Positions 1 to 5,280 of a stretch of DNA of 5,280 nucleotides are shown piece after piece (the first letter of the stretch is position 1; the number at the start of each line of letters is the position of its first letter). The stretch is from assembly GCA_003566215.1 (NCBI GenBank), contig PXEJ01000237.1, forward strand, positions 1 through 5,280, in the 5' to 3' direction. The DNA is from Cyanobacteria bacterium T3Sed10_376R1m. GTDB taxonomy: Bacteria > Cyanobacteriota > Cyanobacteriia > Cyanobacteriales > Cyanobacteriaceae. Position numbers and translations under genes: made by a program. The notes under the pieces were generated by a model. The model was not told the origin of the DNA. It made no database searches and saw nothing but the letters and a program-made list of their open reading frames with translations.

Positions 1-620
1 CTCGCTCTAGGGATAAGCTAAGGTGTGTACAAATTTTGGCAAAGGAAGGTATTGGTTTACCTGTGACGGGTTTTGCCCATGATACCGAAGACATTGACGG
101 CTTAATTGAGACGGTGGGGGGAGCACCCCTTGTCATTAAATTGTTAGAAGGCACTCAGGGTATTGGGGTAGTTTTGGCAGAAACCTATCAGGCAGCAAAA
201 TCGGTAATTCAGGCTTTTAAGGGTTTGAATGCTAATATTTTGGTGCAAGAGTTTATTAAAGAGGCTGGAGGGGCTGATATTCGTTGTTTTGTGGTGGGAA
301 ATAAGGTGGTAGCGGCCATGAAAAGACAAGGTCCTGAGGGGGATTTTCGCTCTAATTTACATCGGGGGGGATGGGCAGAAAAAATTAAGCTTACCCCAGA
401 GGAGAGAAGCACTGCTATTCGTTCGGCTAAGGCGATGGGTTTGCGGGTAGCTGGAGTGGATTTGTTGCGTTCTAATCATGGTCCTGTGGTAATGGAGGTT
501 AACTCTTCCCCCGGTTTAGAAGGCATTGAAAAGGCTACTGCTGTGGATGTGGCGGATAAGATTATTGATTTTATCGAGAAAAATGTGGATGTGAAGACGC
601 GCGATCGCATTCAAGTATAA
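1..620 (+). CDS. rimK: RimK-type ATP-grasp glutamate ligase (5'-truncated by window edge)
   Basis: The gene codes for an ATP-grasp ligase of the RimK family, which in E. coli adds glutamate residues to the C-terminus of ribosomal protein S6. The frame is open from base 3 and reads [16 protein letters not shown] across the left edge. This aligns with about residue 95 onward of the roughly 300-residue E. coli protein, so the N-terminal third lies outside the window and the TTG at 36 is internal. Family blocks are intact: the nucleotide-binding lysine and glycine loop ([13 protein letters not shown], bases 135-173), LVQEFIKEA, the segment [18 protein letters not shown], and the metal-binding [13 protein letters not shown] (Glu codon 495-497, Asn codon 501-503). 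About 205 codons are visible, ending in TAA at 618-620. The S6 substrate is carried over from E. coli and is uncertain in cyanobacteria; another amino-acid ligase role is possible. The next gene starts 53 bases downstream, so read-through is plausible. Confidence 0.9.
   Translation, partial: RSRDKLRCVQILAKEGIGLPVTGFAHDTEDIDGLIETVGGAPLVIKLLEGTQGIGVVLAETYQAAKSVIQAFKGLNANILVQEFIKEAGGADIRCFVVGNKVVAAMKRQGPEGDFRSNLHRGGWAEKIKLTPEERSTAIRSAKAMGLRVAGVDLLRSNHGPVVMEVNSSPGLEGIEKATAVDVADKIIDFIEKNVDVKTRDRIQV
601..608. repeat. HIP1 octamer GCGATCGC
   Basis: A perfect GCGATCGC palindrome lies in the last codons of the RimK-like gene, where it encodes part of the non-conserved RDRIQV tail. HIP1 is over-represented in many cyanobacterial genomes and supports the taxonomic call. 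Confidence 0.85.
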
Positions 621-673
621 GACAATAAAAAGTAGAATATCAATCATAAATAAAGTACCGTATCTAAATCAAT

Positions 674-1783
674 ATGAAAGTTAAAGCTGCGATCGCCCTT
701 AATCCCAAACAACCCCTAACGATCGAAAATGTTGACCTTGAACCGCCCCAACCCGGGGAAGTATTAGTAGAAATAAAAGCCACAGGTATCTGTCACACCG
801 ATGCCTATACCCTCAGTGGATTAGACCCAGAAGGGCTATTTCCCACGATCTTAGGTCATGAAGGAGCGGGGGTAGTAGTAGAAGTGGGAAAGGGTGTCAA
901 AAGCCTAAAAACGGGGGATCACGTTATTCCCTTATACGTTCCTGAATGTCGAGAATGTGATTACTGTCTTAGTTTTAAAACCAATCTCTGTCAAGCCATC
1001 CGTATTACCCAAGGAAAAGGATTAATGCCCAACGGCACAAGTCGATTTTCCTTTAATGGTGAAAAACTACATCATTACATGGGTACATCAACCTTTGCTA
1101 ACTATACCGTAGTACCAGAAATTGCCCTCGCCAAAATTCGCCCTGATGCCCCCTTCGAGAAAGTTTGTTACATCGGTTGTGGTGTCACCACAGGAATTGG
1201 AGCCGTTATTAATACCGCCAAAGTAGAAGCGGGAGCCAACGTAGTTGTTTTCGGCTTAGGAGGCATTGGTTTAAATGTCATTCAAGCGGCCCGTATGGTT
1301 GGAGCTAATATGATTGTAGGTGTGGATATTAACCCAGAAAAAAAAGCCATTGCCGAAAAATTTGGCATGACTCACTTTGTTAATCCCCAAGAAGTAGAAG
1401 GGGATTTAGTACCCTACTTAGTAGATTTAACCAAAGGGGGAGCCGATTACAGCTTTGAGTGTATTGGTAATACAAAAGTGATGCGTCAAGCCCTAGAATG
1501 TTGCCATAAAGGTTGGGGTGTTTCTGTGGTGATTGGTGTGGCAGGGGCAGGGCAAGAAATTAGTACACGCCCTTTTCAATTAGTTACAGGTAGAGTCTGG
1601 AAAGGTTCAGCTTTTGGGGGAGCAAGGGGGCGTACTGATGTTCCTAAAATTGTCGATTGGTACATGGATGGCAAAATTAACATCGATGACTTAATTACCC
1701 ATGTGATGCCCTTAGAACAAATAAACCACGCCTTCGACTTAATGCACGAGGGTAAATCAATTCGCAGTGTCGTTACATTTTAA
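674..1783 (+). CDS. frmA: S-(hydroxymethyl)glutathione dehydrogenase / class III alcohol dehydrogenase
   Basis: This is the zinc-dependent, cytosolic enzyme that oxidises S-hydroxymethylglutathione, the spontaneous adduct of formaldehyde and glutathione, to S-formylglutathione with NAD+. Members of the class also reduce S-nitrosoglutathione. At 369 residues it has exactly the length of E. coli FrmA, and the ATG at 674 aligns with the family start. Visible ligands are the catalytic zinc set Cys40, His62 (in GHEGAG) and Cys169 (in [11 protein letters not shown]), and the structural zinc set Cys92, Cys95, Cys98 and Cys106. The Rossmann loop GLGGIG spans residues 194-199, with Asp218 at the end of the second strand, which favours NAD+ over NADP+. 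Class III signature stretches such as [36 protein letters not shown] and the C-terminal [13 protein letters not shown] are present. The gene is often called adhC in cyanobacteria. No S-formylglutathione hydrolase lies beside it in this window. Confidence 0.97.
   Translation: MKVKAAIALNPKQPLTIENVDLEPPQPGEVLVEIKATGICHTDAYTLSGLDPEGLFPTILGHEGAGVVVEVGKGVKSLKTGDHVIPLYVPECRECDYCLSFKTNLCQAIRITQGKGLMPNGTSRFSFNGEKLHHYMGTSTFANYTVVPEIALAKIRPDAPFEKVCYIGCGVTTGIGAVINTAKVEAGANVVVFGLGGIGLNVIQAARMVGANMIVGVDINPEKKAIAEKFGMTHFVNPQEVEGDLVPYLVDLTKGGADYSFECIGNTKVMRQALECCHKGWGVSVVIGVAGAGQEISTRPFQLVTGRVWKGSAFGGARGRTDVPKIVDWYMDGKINIDDLITHVMPLEQINHAFDLMHEGKSIRSVVTF
689..696. repeat. HIP1 octamer GCGATCGC
   Basis: A perfect copy lies inside codons 6-8 of the alcohol dehydrogenase gene (encoding A-I-A), 80 bases after the previous HIP1 copy at the end of rimK. 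Confidence 0.85.
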
Positions 1784-1830
1784 GGATGACTCGCAAAATA
1801 TCAAACAATCAAGAAAGTGTTAAGATACTT

Positions 1831-1836
1831 TAGAAT
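1831..1836 (+). promoter_or_regulatory. Possible -10 element (TAGAAT) before the exported-protein gene
   Basis: TAGAAT matches the sigma-70 -10 consensus at five of six positions and sits 43 bases before the ATG at 1880, in an AT-rich 96-base gap. No convincing -35 hexamer lies at the expected spacing (ATCAAG at 1808-1813 is poor). This is a weak call made on the hexamer and location only. Confidence 0.25.
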
Positions 1837-1879
1837 TTAACTCTAATTTAATTTTAAAGACAAATCGATCGCTACTCCT

Positions 1880-2500
1880 ATGCTAAAAAAATCTTTAAGT
1901 ATTACTTGTAATAAATATTTAATATTAATCATTTCTACTTTATTCGCAACAACGACAAACTCTGTTTTCGCTTTATCACCGATTAATAGTTCTGAAATAA
2001 TTATTGCTCAAGATACTCTTGATGCTGATGTTGATGAGGATATACCAAATATTAATCAACCCAATATTGTCGCTCCTATTAGTCAAACAGATACCCTTTT
2101 AAGTCTTCAAGGGGGGGAAAGATTGATGATGGAAGCCGAACAGGCAGTTAATCAGGGAAATTACTCTTTAGCAGAAACTAAGCTACAACAAGCAAGAAGA
2201 ATTTTTAATCAGCTTTCTAATTTTTATTTGCAATTGGCCGATAGTTTTTCTGGCATTGATAATCGCATTACTGCCGATCAAAGAGCTGGTGCCCTTAGAA
2301 CTGCTACCCTTAGGGATGAGGTAACTTATCAGTTAGCTTTAGTTCATCGAGCCCAGGAGAAGCCTGAGTTATCTGTACCCTTATTAATTCAAATTATTCG
2401 CTCTCAAAATCCTACGAGTGAATTAGGTCGTAAGTCTTATCAGCAGTTGTACGAGATTGGTTTTGTGAAAGTTCCTTTTGAGGGTACTAATCGTAATTGA
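1880..2500 (+). CDS. Uncharacterised exported protein with TPR-like helices
   Basis: I do not recognise a named family. The 206-residue product starts with Lys3-Lys4 and a hydrophobic segment at about residues 13-27. It then has S-V-F-A at 28-31, which fits signal peptidase I cleavage after Ala31, so the mature protein is probably periplasmic or thylakoid-lumenal. Cys10 precedes the hydrophobic core and is not a lipobox cysteine. A low-complexity, acidic and Asn/Ile-rich stretch follows (about 40-70, including DTLDADVDEDIP). From about residue 78 the sequence is helical. EAEQAVNQGNYSLAETKLQQ (86-105) resembles a tetratricopeptide hairpin, with a second candidate around 148-175. There is no obvious catalytic motif, and the mature part has no cysteine. 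The ATG at 1880 is chosen because the signal peptide begins right after it; no Shine-Dalgarno sequence is seen. A scaffold or protein-interaction role is only inferred from the TPR-like pattern. Confidence 0.75.
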   Translation: MLKKSLSITCNKYLILIISTLFATTTNSVFALSPINSSEIIIAQDTLDADVDEDIPNINQPNIVAPISQTDTLLSLQGGERLMMEAEQAVNQGNYSLAETKLQQARRIFNQLSNFYLQLADSFSGIDNRITADQRAGALRTATLRDEVTYQLALVHRAQEKPELSVPLLIQIIRSQNPTSELGRKSYQQLYEIGFVKVPFEGTNRN

Positions 2501-2530
2501 TCATAGATGATGAGATGAAAGTCAATGCTA

Positions 2531-2539
2531 TGGCATAAT
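2531..2539 (+). promoter_or_regulatory. Possible extended -10 promoter element upstream of bolA
   Basis: TGGCATAAT fits an extended -10 (TGn followed by CATAAT, five of six consensus positions), 84 bases before the bolA ATG and 30 bases after the preceding stop codon. No good -35 is visible, which an extended -10 may not need. If used, it would give bolA, and possibly the glutaredoxin gene, transcription independent of the upstream gene. Confidence 0.3.
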
Positions 2540-2623
2540 GTTTTTAACGGTAATTAAATCCGTGTGGCTATAGATGATTAATCTCCTGGTCATATTCATT
2601 AAATCACATTTAAATTAAATTTT

Positions 2624-2878
2624 ATGGTCAGTTTGGAACAAGTTAAACAGACGATTAAGGCACAGATTCCTGATGCTCAGGTGTTAGTTAAGGATTTAAC
2701 TGGGGGTGGGGATCATTTAGAGGCAATTGTTGTTTCTCGTCAATTTGAGGGGATAACAAGGGTTAAACAACATCAATTGGTTTATGGTGCTTTAAATGCG
2801 GAACTTAAGTCTGAGGCTATCCATGCCCTTGCTCTGAAAACTTTTACTCCTGAAGCATGGTCAACGGTTAGTAAATAG
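2624..2878 (+). CDS. bolA: BolA family protein (partner of monothiol glutaredoxin)
   Basis: This 84-residue protein has the complete single-domain BolA fold, close to the length of short BolA2-like members. Cytosolic BolA proteins form [2Fe-2S]-bridged or apo heterodimers with CGFS glutaredoxins and act in iron-sulfur cluster transfer or iron sensing. Visible family features are the loop [11 protein letters not shown] (24-34), in which His31 occupies the variable His/Cys cluster-ligand position. They continue with [22 protein letters not shown] (36-57), with the invariant His50 and the helix-turn-helix-like basic segment, and end with [13 protein letters not shown] (67-79). The start is the first ATG and leaves the usual short N-terminal helix ([14 protein letters not shown]). 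The gene lies 93 bases before a CGFS glutaredoxin gene in the same direction, which strongly supports a shared function. I cannot tell from sequence whether it also binds DNA like E. coli BolA. Confidence 0.93.
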   Translation: MVSLEQVKQTIKAQIPDAQVLVKDLTGGGDHLEAIVVSRQFEGITRVKQHQLVYGALNAELKSEAIHALALKTFTPEAWSTVSK

Positions 2879-2921
2879 GCTACTTCTTTTTTCTCAACAT
2901 TTTCCCTGTAAGGCTATCGGT

Positions 2922-2927
2922 TATACT
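2922..2927 (+). promoter_or_regulatory. Possible -10 element (TATACT) upstream of the glutaredoxin gene
   Basis: TATACT matches the -10 consensus at five of six positions and lies 44 bases before the glutaredoxin ATG, in the 93-base gap after bolA. The best upstream hexamer at 16-base spacing, TTTTCC (2900-2905), is a weak -35. The site may allow separate expression of the glutaredoxin; read-through from bolA is equally possible, as no terminator is visible in the gap. Confidence 0.3.
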
Positions 2928-2971
2928 GGTGGAAGTGTCAATCTTACTCATTTTCTATTGAATAATTTAAT

Positions 2972-3295
2972 ATGACTCCAGAATTAAAACAACGTCTTGA
3001 TGAGATTGTGCAAAGTAGTGCGATCGTGGTATTCATGAAGGGCAATAAGCTAATGCCTCAATGTGGCTTTTCTAATAATGTGGTACAAATTTTAAATACT
3101 TTGGGTGTACCTTTTGAAACCGTTGATGTTCTTGCTGATTATGATATTCGTCAGGGTATTAAAGAGTATTCTAGTTGGCCAACTATTCCTCAGGTTTATG
3201 TGAATGGGGAGTTTGTGGGCGGTAGTGATATTCTGATTGAATTGTATCAGTCTGGAGAGTTACAGCAAATGGTTGAAGTTGCTTTAGCTTCCTAA
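2972..3295 (+). CDS. grxD: Monothiol glutaredoxin, CGFS type (Grx4/GrxD family)
   Basis: The 107-residue product is a single-domain monothiol glutaredoxin. Such proteins bind a [2Fe-2S] cluster as a glutathione-ligated homodimer, or together with BolA, and deliver or sense clusters in the cytosol rather than acting as strong disulfide reductases. Family marks are all present: Lys23 of VVFMKGNK, the active-site C-G-F-S at 31-34 preceded by MPQ, the cis-proline motif WPTIPQVYVNGEFVGG (69-84) and the glutathione-contacting Gly-Ser-Asp at 84-86. The length is typical of the short bacterial and cyanobacterial type, with no fused thioredoxin domain. The ATG at 2972 gives the standard N-terminal helix (TPELKQRLDEIVQS). 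In cyanobacteria the gene may be labelled grxC or grx3; the symbol here follows the E. coli family name. A strong terminator follows, so this is probably the last gene of its transcript. Confidence 0.96.
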   Translation: MTPELKQRLDEIVQSSAIVVFMKGNKLMPQCGFSNNVVQILNTLGVPFETVDVLADYDIRQGIKEYSSWPTIPQVYVNGEFVGGSDILIELYQSGELQQMVEVALAS

Positions 3296-3338
3296 CAATG
3301 GCATACCCTGTGAGGGTGAAAAATATTTATATCACAAG

Positions 3339-3369
3339 AAGAGGAGATAAGATCATCTCCTTTTTTTTT
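3339..3369 (+). terminator. Intrinsic (Rho-independent) terminator after the glutaredoxin gene
   Basis: GGAGAT (3343-3348) and ATCTCC (3355-3360) form a perfect six-base stem around the loop AAGATC, directly followed by nine T residues (3361-3369). The stem can extend outward by A-T, a G-U wobble and two more A-T pairs using the T tract. It ends 74 bases after the glutaredoxin stop and separates that gene from the kinase gene. Confidence 0.88.
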
Positions 3370-3397
3370 AACTGCACTAATTTAATTTAAACATTTC

Positions 3398-3414
3398 AAT
3401 CTTTAGAAAAGATT
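3398..3414. repeat. AT-rich perfect inverted repeat upstream of the kinase gene
   Basis: AATCTTT (3398-3404), spacer AGA and AAAGATT (3408-3414) form a perfect 17-base dyad 91 bases before the kinase ATG and downstream of the terminator. It is not followed by a T run, so it does not look like a second terminator. It could be an operator half-site pair or chance in AT-rich DNA. No confident promoter hexamers stand out between it and the ATG. Confidence 0.4.
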
Positions 3415-3504
3415 ACAGTTTCAGGAAAAAGATAAAAAAAGATTCATGATAGTAATATCGCCCAAGTGAAAATCATAGTGGCTTTATTTCCAATAACTAT
3501 CATA

Positions 3505-5280
3505 ATGACGAATTATAATCCTTCCCTAAGTAAAAAAATTATATCTCATGAGATATTTATTAAATTATGTTGTCTGTGGCAAAAAACTGCCGAGAAACGG
3601 GATCTTAATTCTATTTTAATTTCTCAAGAAAATCTGATTAATCCAACAAATATTTTTAATAATTCCATTGAATTACATAATTTTCAGTTGATTGTTAATT
3701 CAAGTTTTAATGCTCTATTATTTGTTGAAAAACAAATTAATGATTTTTACTATCAAGTTACAATTACTTTTGTGAATGAAGAAATTGATCTTTTTTATCT
3801 CCAAATAAAAGCTTTACTTTCTTCTAAATTAAATAAAAAAATAGAATACTATTTAACTCTTAATCCTTCCCATAATTCTTTTAGTCAAGAGTTTATTTTT
3901 AATTTATTAAATATTTTTATCAATCCTTTTGATATTAAACAACAAGTTAATAATACATTAAATAATCAAAGTGCGATCGCAACTATACTTGATAACCGAA
4001 TTAAACAAGAAAATATTTTACATAAGCTAACCCAAAAAATTCAAGATAATGTAGAACTTAATCCTATTATTCAAGAAACCCTTGAAGAAGTTCAAGATTT
4101 ACTAAAAATAGATAGATTATTGATATATCAAATTAACGTACCATTAACCATCAATAATCAAATAGAGTTGACCGATATAGTCACCTATGAAACCGTAGCA
4201 TCGGATAAAATATCTTCTGTGTTAAATTTTCAAGAAGACAATTGTTTTAAAACAGATAAAACAGAAAAAAAATATGTAGATGATTTTATTCTGGTAATTA
4301 ATGATATTAATAACTGCAATCTAAATACTTGTTTAACACAAGTAATGAAAAAATTAGAGGTTAAATCTAAGATTGCTATTCCAGTAATAGTCAATCATCA
4401 ATTATGGGGTTTATTAATTGCTCATCAATGTTTAAATAATAGAAACTGGAAAGAAGATGAGATTAAATTCTTAAAACATATTACTGAATATTTAGCAGTA
4501 GCAGTATATCAACATAACTATTATCAACAACTACAAGAACAAAAAAAAGCATTAGAAAAACAAATAGAAAAAAAAGCAAAACAATTACAAGATGCCTTAA
4601 TTTTGGCCGAAGTAGCTCAACAATCAAAAACAGATTTTTTAGGTAGTATTAGTCATGAATTAAGGACACCTTTAACCTGTATCATTGGTTTATCAGGAAC
4701 TTTGTTACATTGGTCAAAGGAAGATAATAAAAATCTTTTATCCCCAGAAAAAGAAAGTCGGTATTTAAAAATCATTCAAGAAAGTGGTAGAAAGCTATTA
4801 CAATTAGTTAATAATATTCTTGATTTTGCTGAGATAGAATCAGGTAAATTTTTACTTAATATTGAACCAATCTCCTTAGAAAGTATTGCTCAAATGGTTT
4901 TACTTTACGGTTTAGAAATTGCAAAAAATAAAGAAGTTTTAGTTAAACTAGATTATCAAATAAATGATTCTTCAAATTTATTTTATGCTGATGGAGAAAG
5001 GCTATATCAGATATTACTTAATTTAGTTGACAATGCGATTAAGTTTACCACTACAGGAGGAGAAGTTACCTTAAGAATATGGAAAGAGAATAATCAAGCT
5101 ATTTTTCAAGTTGAAGATACAGGAATAGGAATATATAAAGAACAAATTCCTTTATTATTTAAAAAGTTTCAACAGTTAGAAAACCATCGTACACGAACTA
5201 ACCCGGGTACTGGTTTAGGGTTAGCTTTAACCAAGCATTTGGTAGAGTTACATGGGGGATTTATTGAGGTTGACTCTACC
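3505..5280 (+). CDS. cikA: CikA-type circadian input histidine kinase with DXCF cyanobacteriochrome GAF domain (3' end beyond window)
   Basis: The 592 open codons have the CikA layout. Residues 1 to about 165 are an N-terminal domain rich in Asn, Ile, Phe and Lys. A GAF domain (about 173-345) contains DRLLIYQI, DNCF (245-248), Cys276 in NLNTCLTQ, and LWGLLIAHQC (300-309). A coiled coil (about 338-375) leads to the kinase core: H-box ISHELRTPLT with His384, N-box QILLNLVDNAIKFT (502-515), G1 DTGIGI (538-543), F-box LFKKFQQL (551-558) and G2 GTGLGL (568-573). The stretches FQVEDTGIGI, KKFQQLE and GLGLALTKHLVELHGG closely resemble S. elongatus CikA as I recall it. CikA relays environmental cues to the Kai clock and acts as a phosphatase on RpaA. 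The family's C-terminal pseudo-receiver would lie past the right edge. The ATG at 3505 is preferred; in-frame GTG codons at 3466 and 3478 are less likely alternatives. DNA at 3661-3780 is only about 21% GC. The family call is strong; bilin binding is inferred from the two cysteines. Confidence 0.9.
   Translation, partial: MTNYNPSLSKKIISHEIFIKLCCLWQKTAEKRDLNSILISQENLINPTNIFNNSIELHNFQLIVNSSFNALLFVEKQINDFYYQVTITFVNEEIDLFYLQIKALLSSKLNKKIEYYLTLNPSHNSFSQEFIFNLLNIFINPFDIKQQVNNTLNNQSAIATILDNRIKQENILHKLTQKIQDNVELNPIIQETLEEVQDLLKIDRLLIYQINVPLTINNQIELTDIVTYETVASDKISSVLNFQEDNCFKTDKTEKKYVDDFILVINDINNCNLNTCLTQVMKKLEVKSKIAIPVIVNHQLWGLLIAHQCLNNRNWKEDEIKFLKHITEYLAVAVYQHNYYQQLQEQKKALEKQIEKKAKQLQDALILAEVAQQSKTDFLGSISHELRTPLTCIIGLSGTLLHWSKEDNKNLLSPEKESRYLKIIQESGRKLLQLVNNILDFAEIESGKFLLNIEPISLESIAQMVLLYGLEIAKNKEVLVKLDYQINDSSNLFYADGERLYQILLNLVDNAIKFTTTGGEVTLRIWKENNQAIFQVEDTGIGIYKEQIPLLFKKFQQLENHRTRTNPGTGLGLALTKHLVELHGGFIEVDST
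3973..3980. repeat. HIP1 octamer GCGATCGC
   Basis: A perfect copy lies within the kinase gene in codons for Ala157-Ile158-Ala159, at the junction between the N-terminal domain and the GAF domain. It stands out in very AT-rich surroundings and indicates that the gene is resident cyanobacterial DNA. Confidence 0.85.

Noticed and set aside
36..38. TTG as the start codon of the RimK-like gene
   Set aside because: The same frame is open back to base 3 and the upstream codons match conserved RimK sequence, so the TTG is internal and the gene is cut by the window edge.
364..370. Run of seven G residues as a possible slippage or frameshift site (a similar run is at 2111-2117)
   Set aside because: The zero frame encodes conserved HRGG sequence without interruption and no useful alternate-frame product follows.
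144..412. Short minus-strand open frames across the RimK-like gene
   Set aside because: They lie wholly within a well-conserved gene on the other strand and their translations show no family features; they are antisense shadows.
2503..2578. Repeat of ATAGATGAT at 2503-2511 and 2570-2578
   Set aside because: Nine-base AT-rich direct repeat 67 bases apart with no other symmetry; expected by chance in this composition and not clearly an operator.
3305..3317. Small hairpin ACCCT-GTG-AGGGT just after the glutaredoxin stop
   Set aside because: The stem is only five base pairs, with no T run after it; the real terminator is the longer stem downstream. At most it is a minor mRNA 3'-end structure.
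3466..3480. In-frame GTG codons at 3466 and 3478 as starts for the kinase
   Set aside because: Neither has a ribosome binding site nor adds recognisable domain sequence; the ATG at 3505 is the simpler choice, although it also lacks a Shine-Dalgarno sequence.
3296..3504. Glutaredoxin and cikA as one redox-sensing operon
   Set aside because: A strong intrinsic terminator at 3339-3369 separates them, and 209 bases lie between the genes, so co-transcription is unlikely.

Overview
The window reads as chromosomal DNA from a low-GC, probably unicellular cyanobacterium. Three perfect copies of the cyanobacterial octamer GCGATCGC (HIP1) are present, start codons lack clear Shine-Dalgarno sequences, and the last gene is a recognisable CikA-type circadian input kinase, a family restricted to cyanobacteria. 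The AT-rich composition would fit lineages such as Cyanobacterium or Geminocystis, but that placement is inference. All genes lie on the + strand. I see no RNA genes, insertion sequences, CRISPR arrays or phage genes.

Layout: (1) 1-620, the 3' two-thirds of a RimK-type ATP-grasp ligase, cut by the left edge; the reading frame is open upstream of the TTG at 36, so that TTG is not the start. (2) 674-1783, a complete class III alcohol dehydrogenase (glutathione-dependent formaldehyde dehydrogenase, FrmA/AdhC type) with all zinc ligands. (3) 1880-2500, an uncharacterised exported protein with a signal peptide, an acidic linker and TPR-like helices. (4) 2624-2878, a BolA-family protein, and (5) 2972-3295, a monothiol CGFS glutaredoxin; this is the classic BolA/Grx4 iron-sulfur partnership encoded side by side. 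(6) A strong intrinsic terminator at 3339-3369 closes that group. (7) 3505-5280, a long open frame of 592 codons that runs off the right edge: N-terminal domain, GAF domain, coiled-coil linker and histidine kinase core, matching CikA.

The most interesting point is the CikA GAF domain. It carries both cysteines of a DXCF-type cyanobacteriochrome: the DNCF motif at residues 245-248 and the canonical bilin-ligand position Cys276, 29 residues later. Synechococcus elongatus CikA, as I recall it, lacks the ligand cysteine and senses the redox state through its C-terminal pseudo-receiver. This homologue therefore looks like a potentially photoactive (violet/blue-sensing) CikA, closer to the Synechocystis form.

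Functionally, the neighbourhood is mostly redox and stress housekeeping: glutathione-dependent formaldehyde removal and glutathione-linked Fe-S handling, followed by an independently transcribed clock-input sensor. I see no evidence of a new multi-gene system; the gene order looks like an ordinary cyanobacterial core region with an unusually informative sensor kinase.
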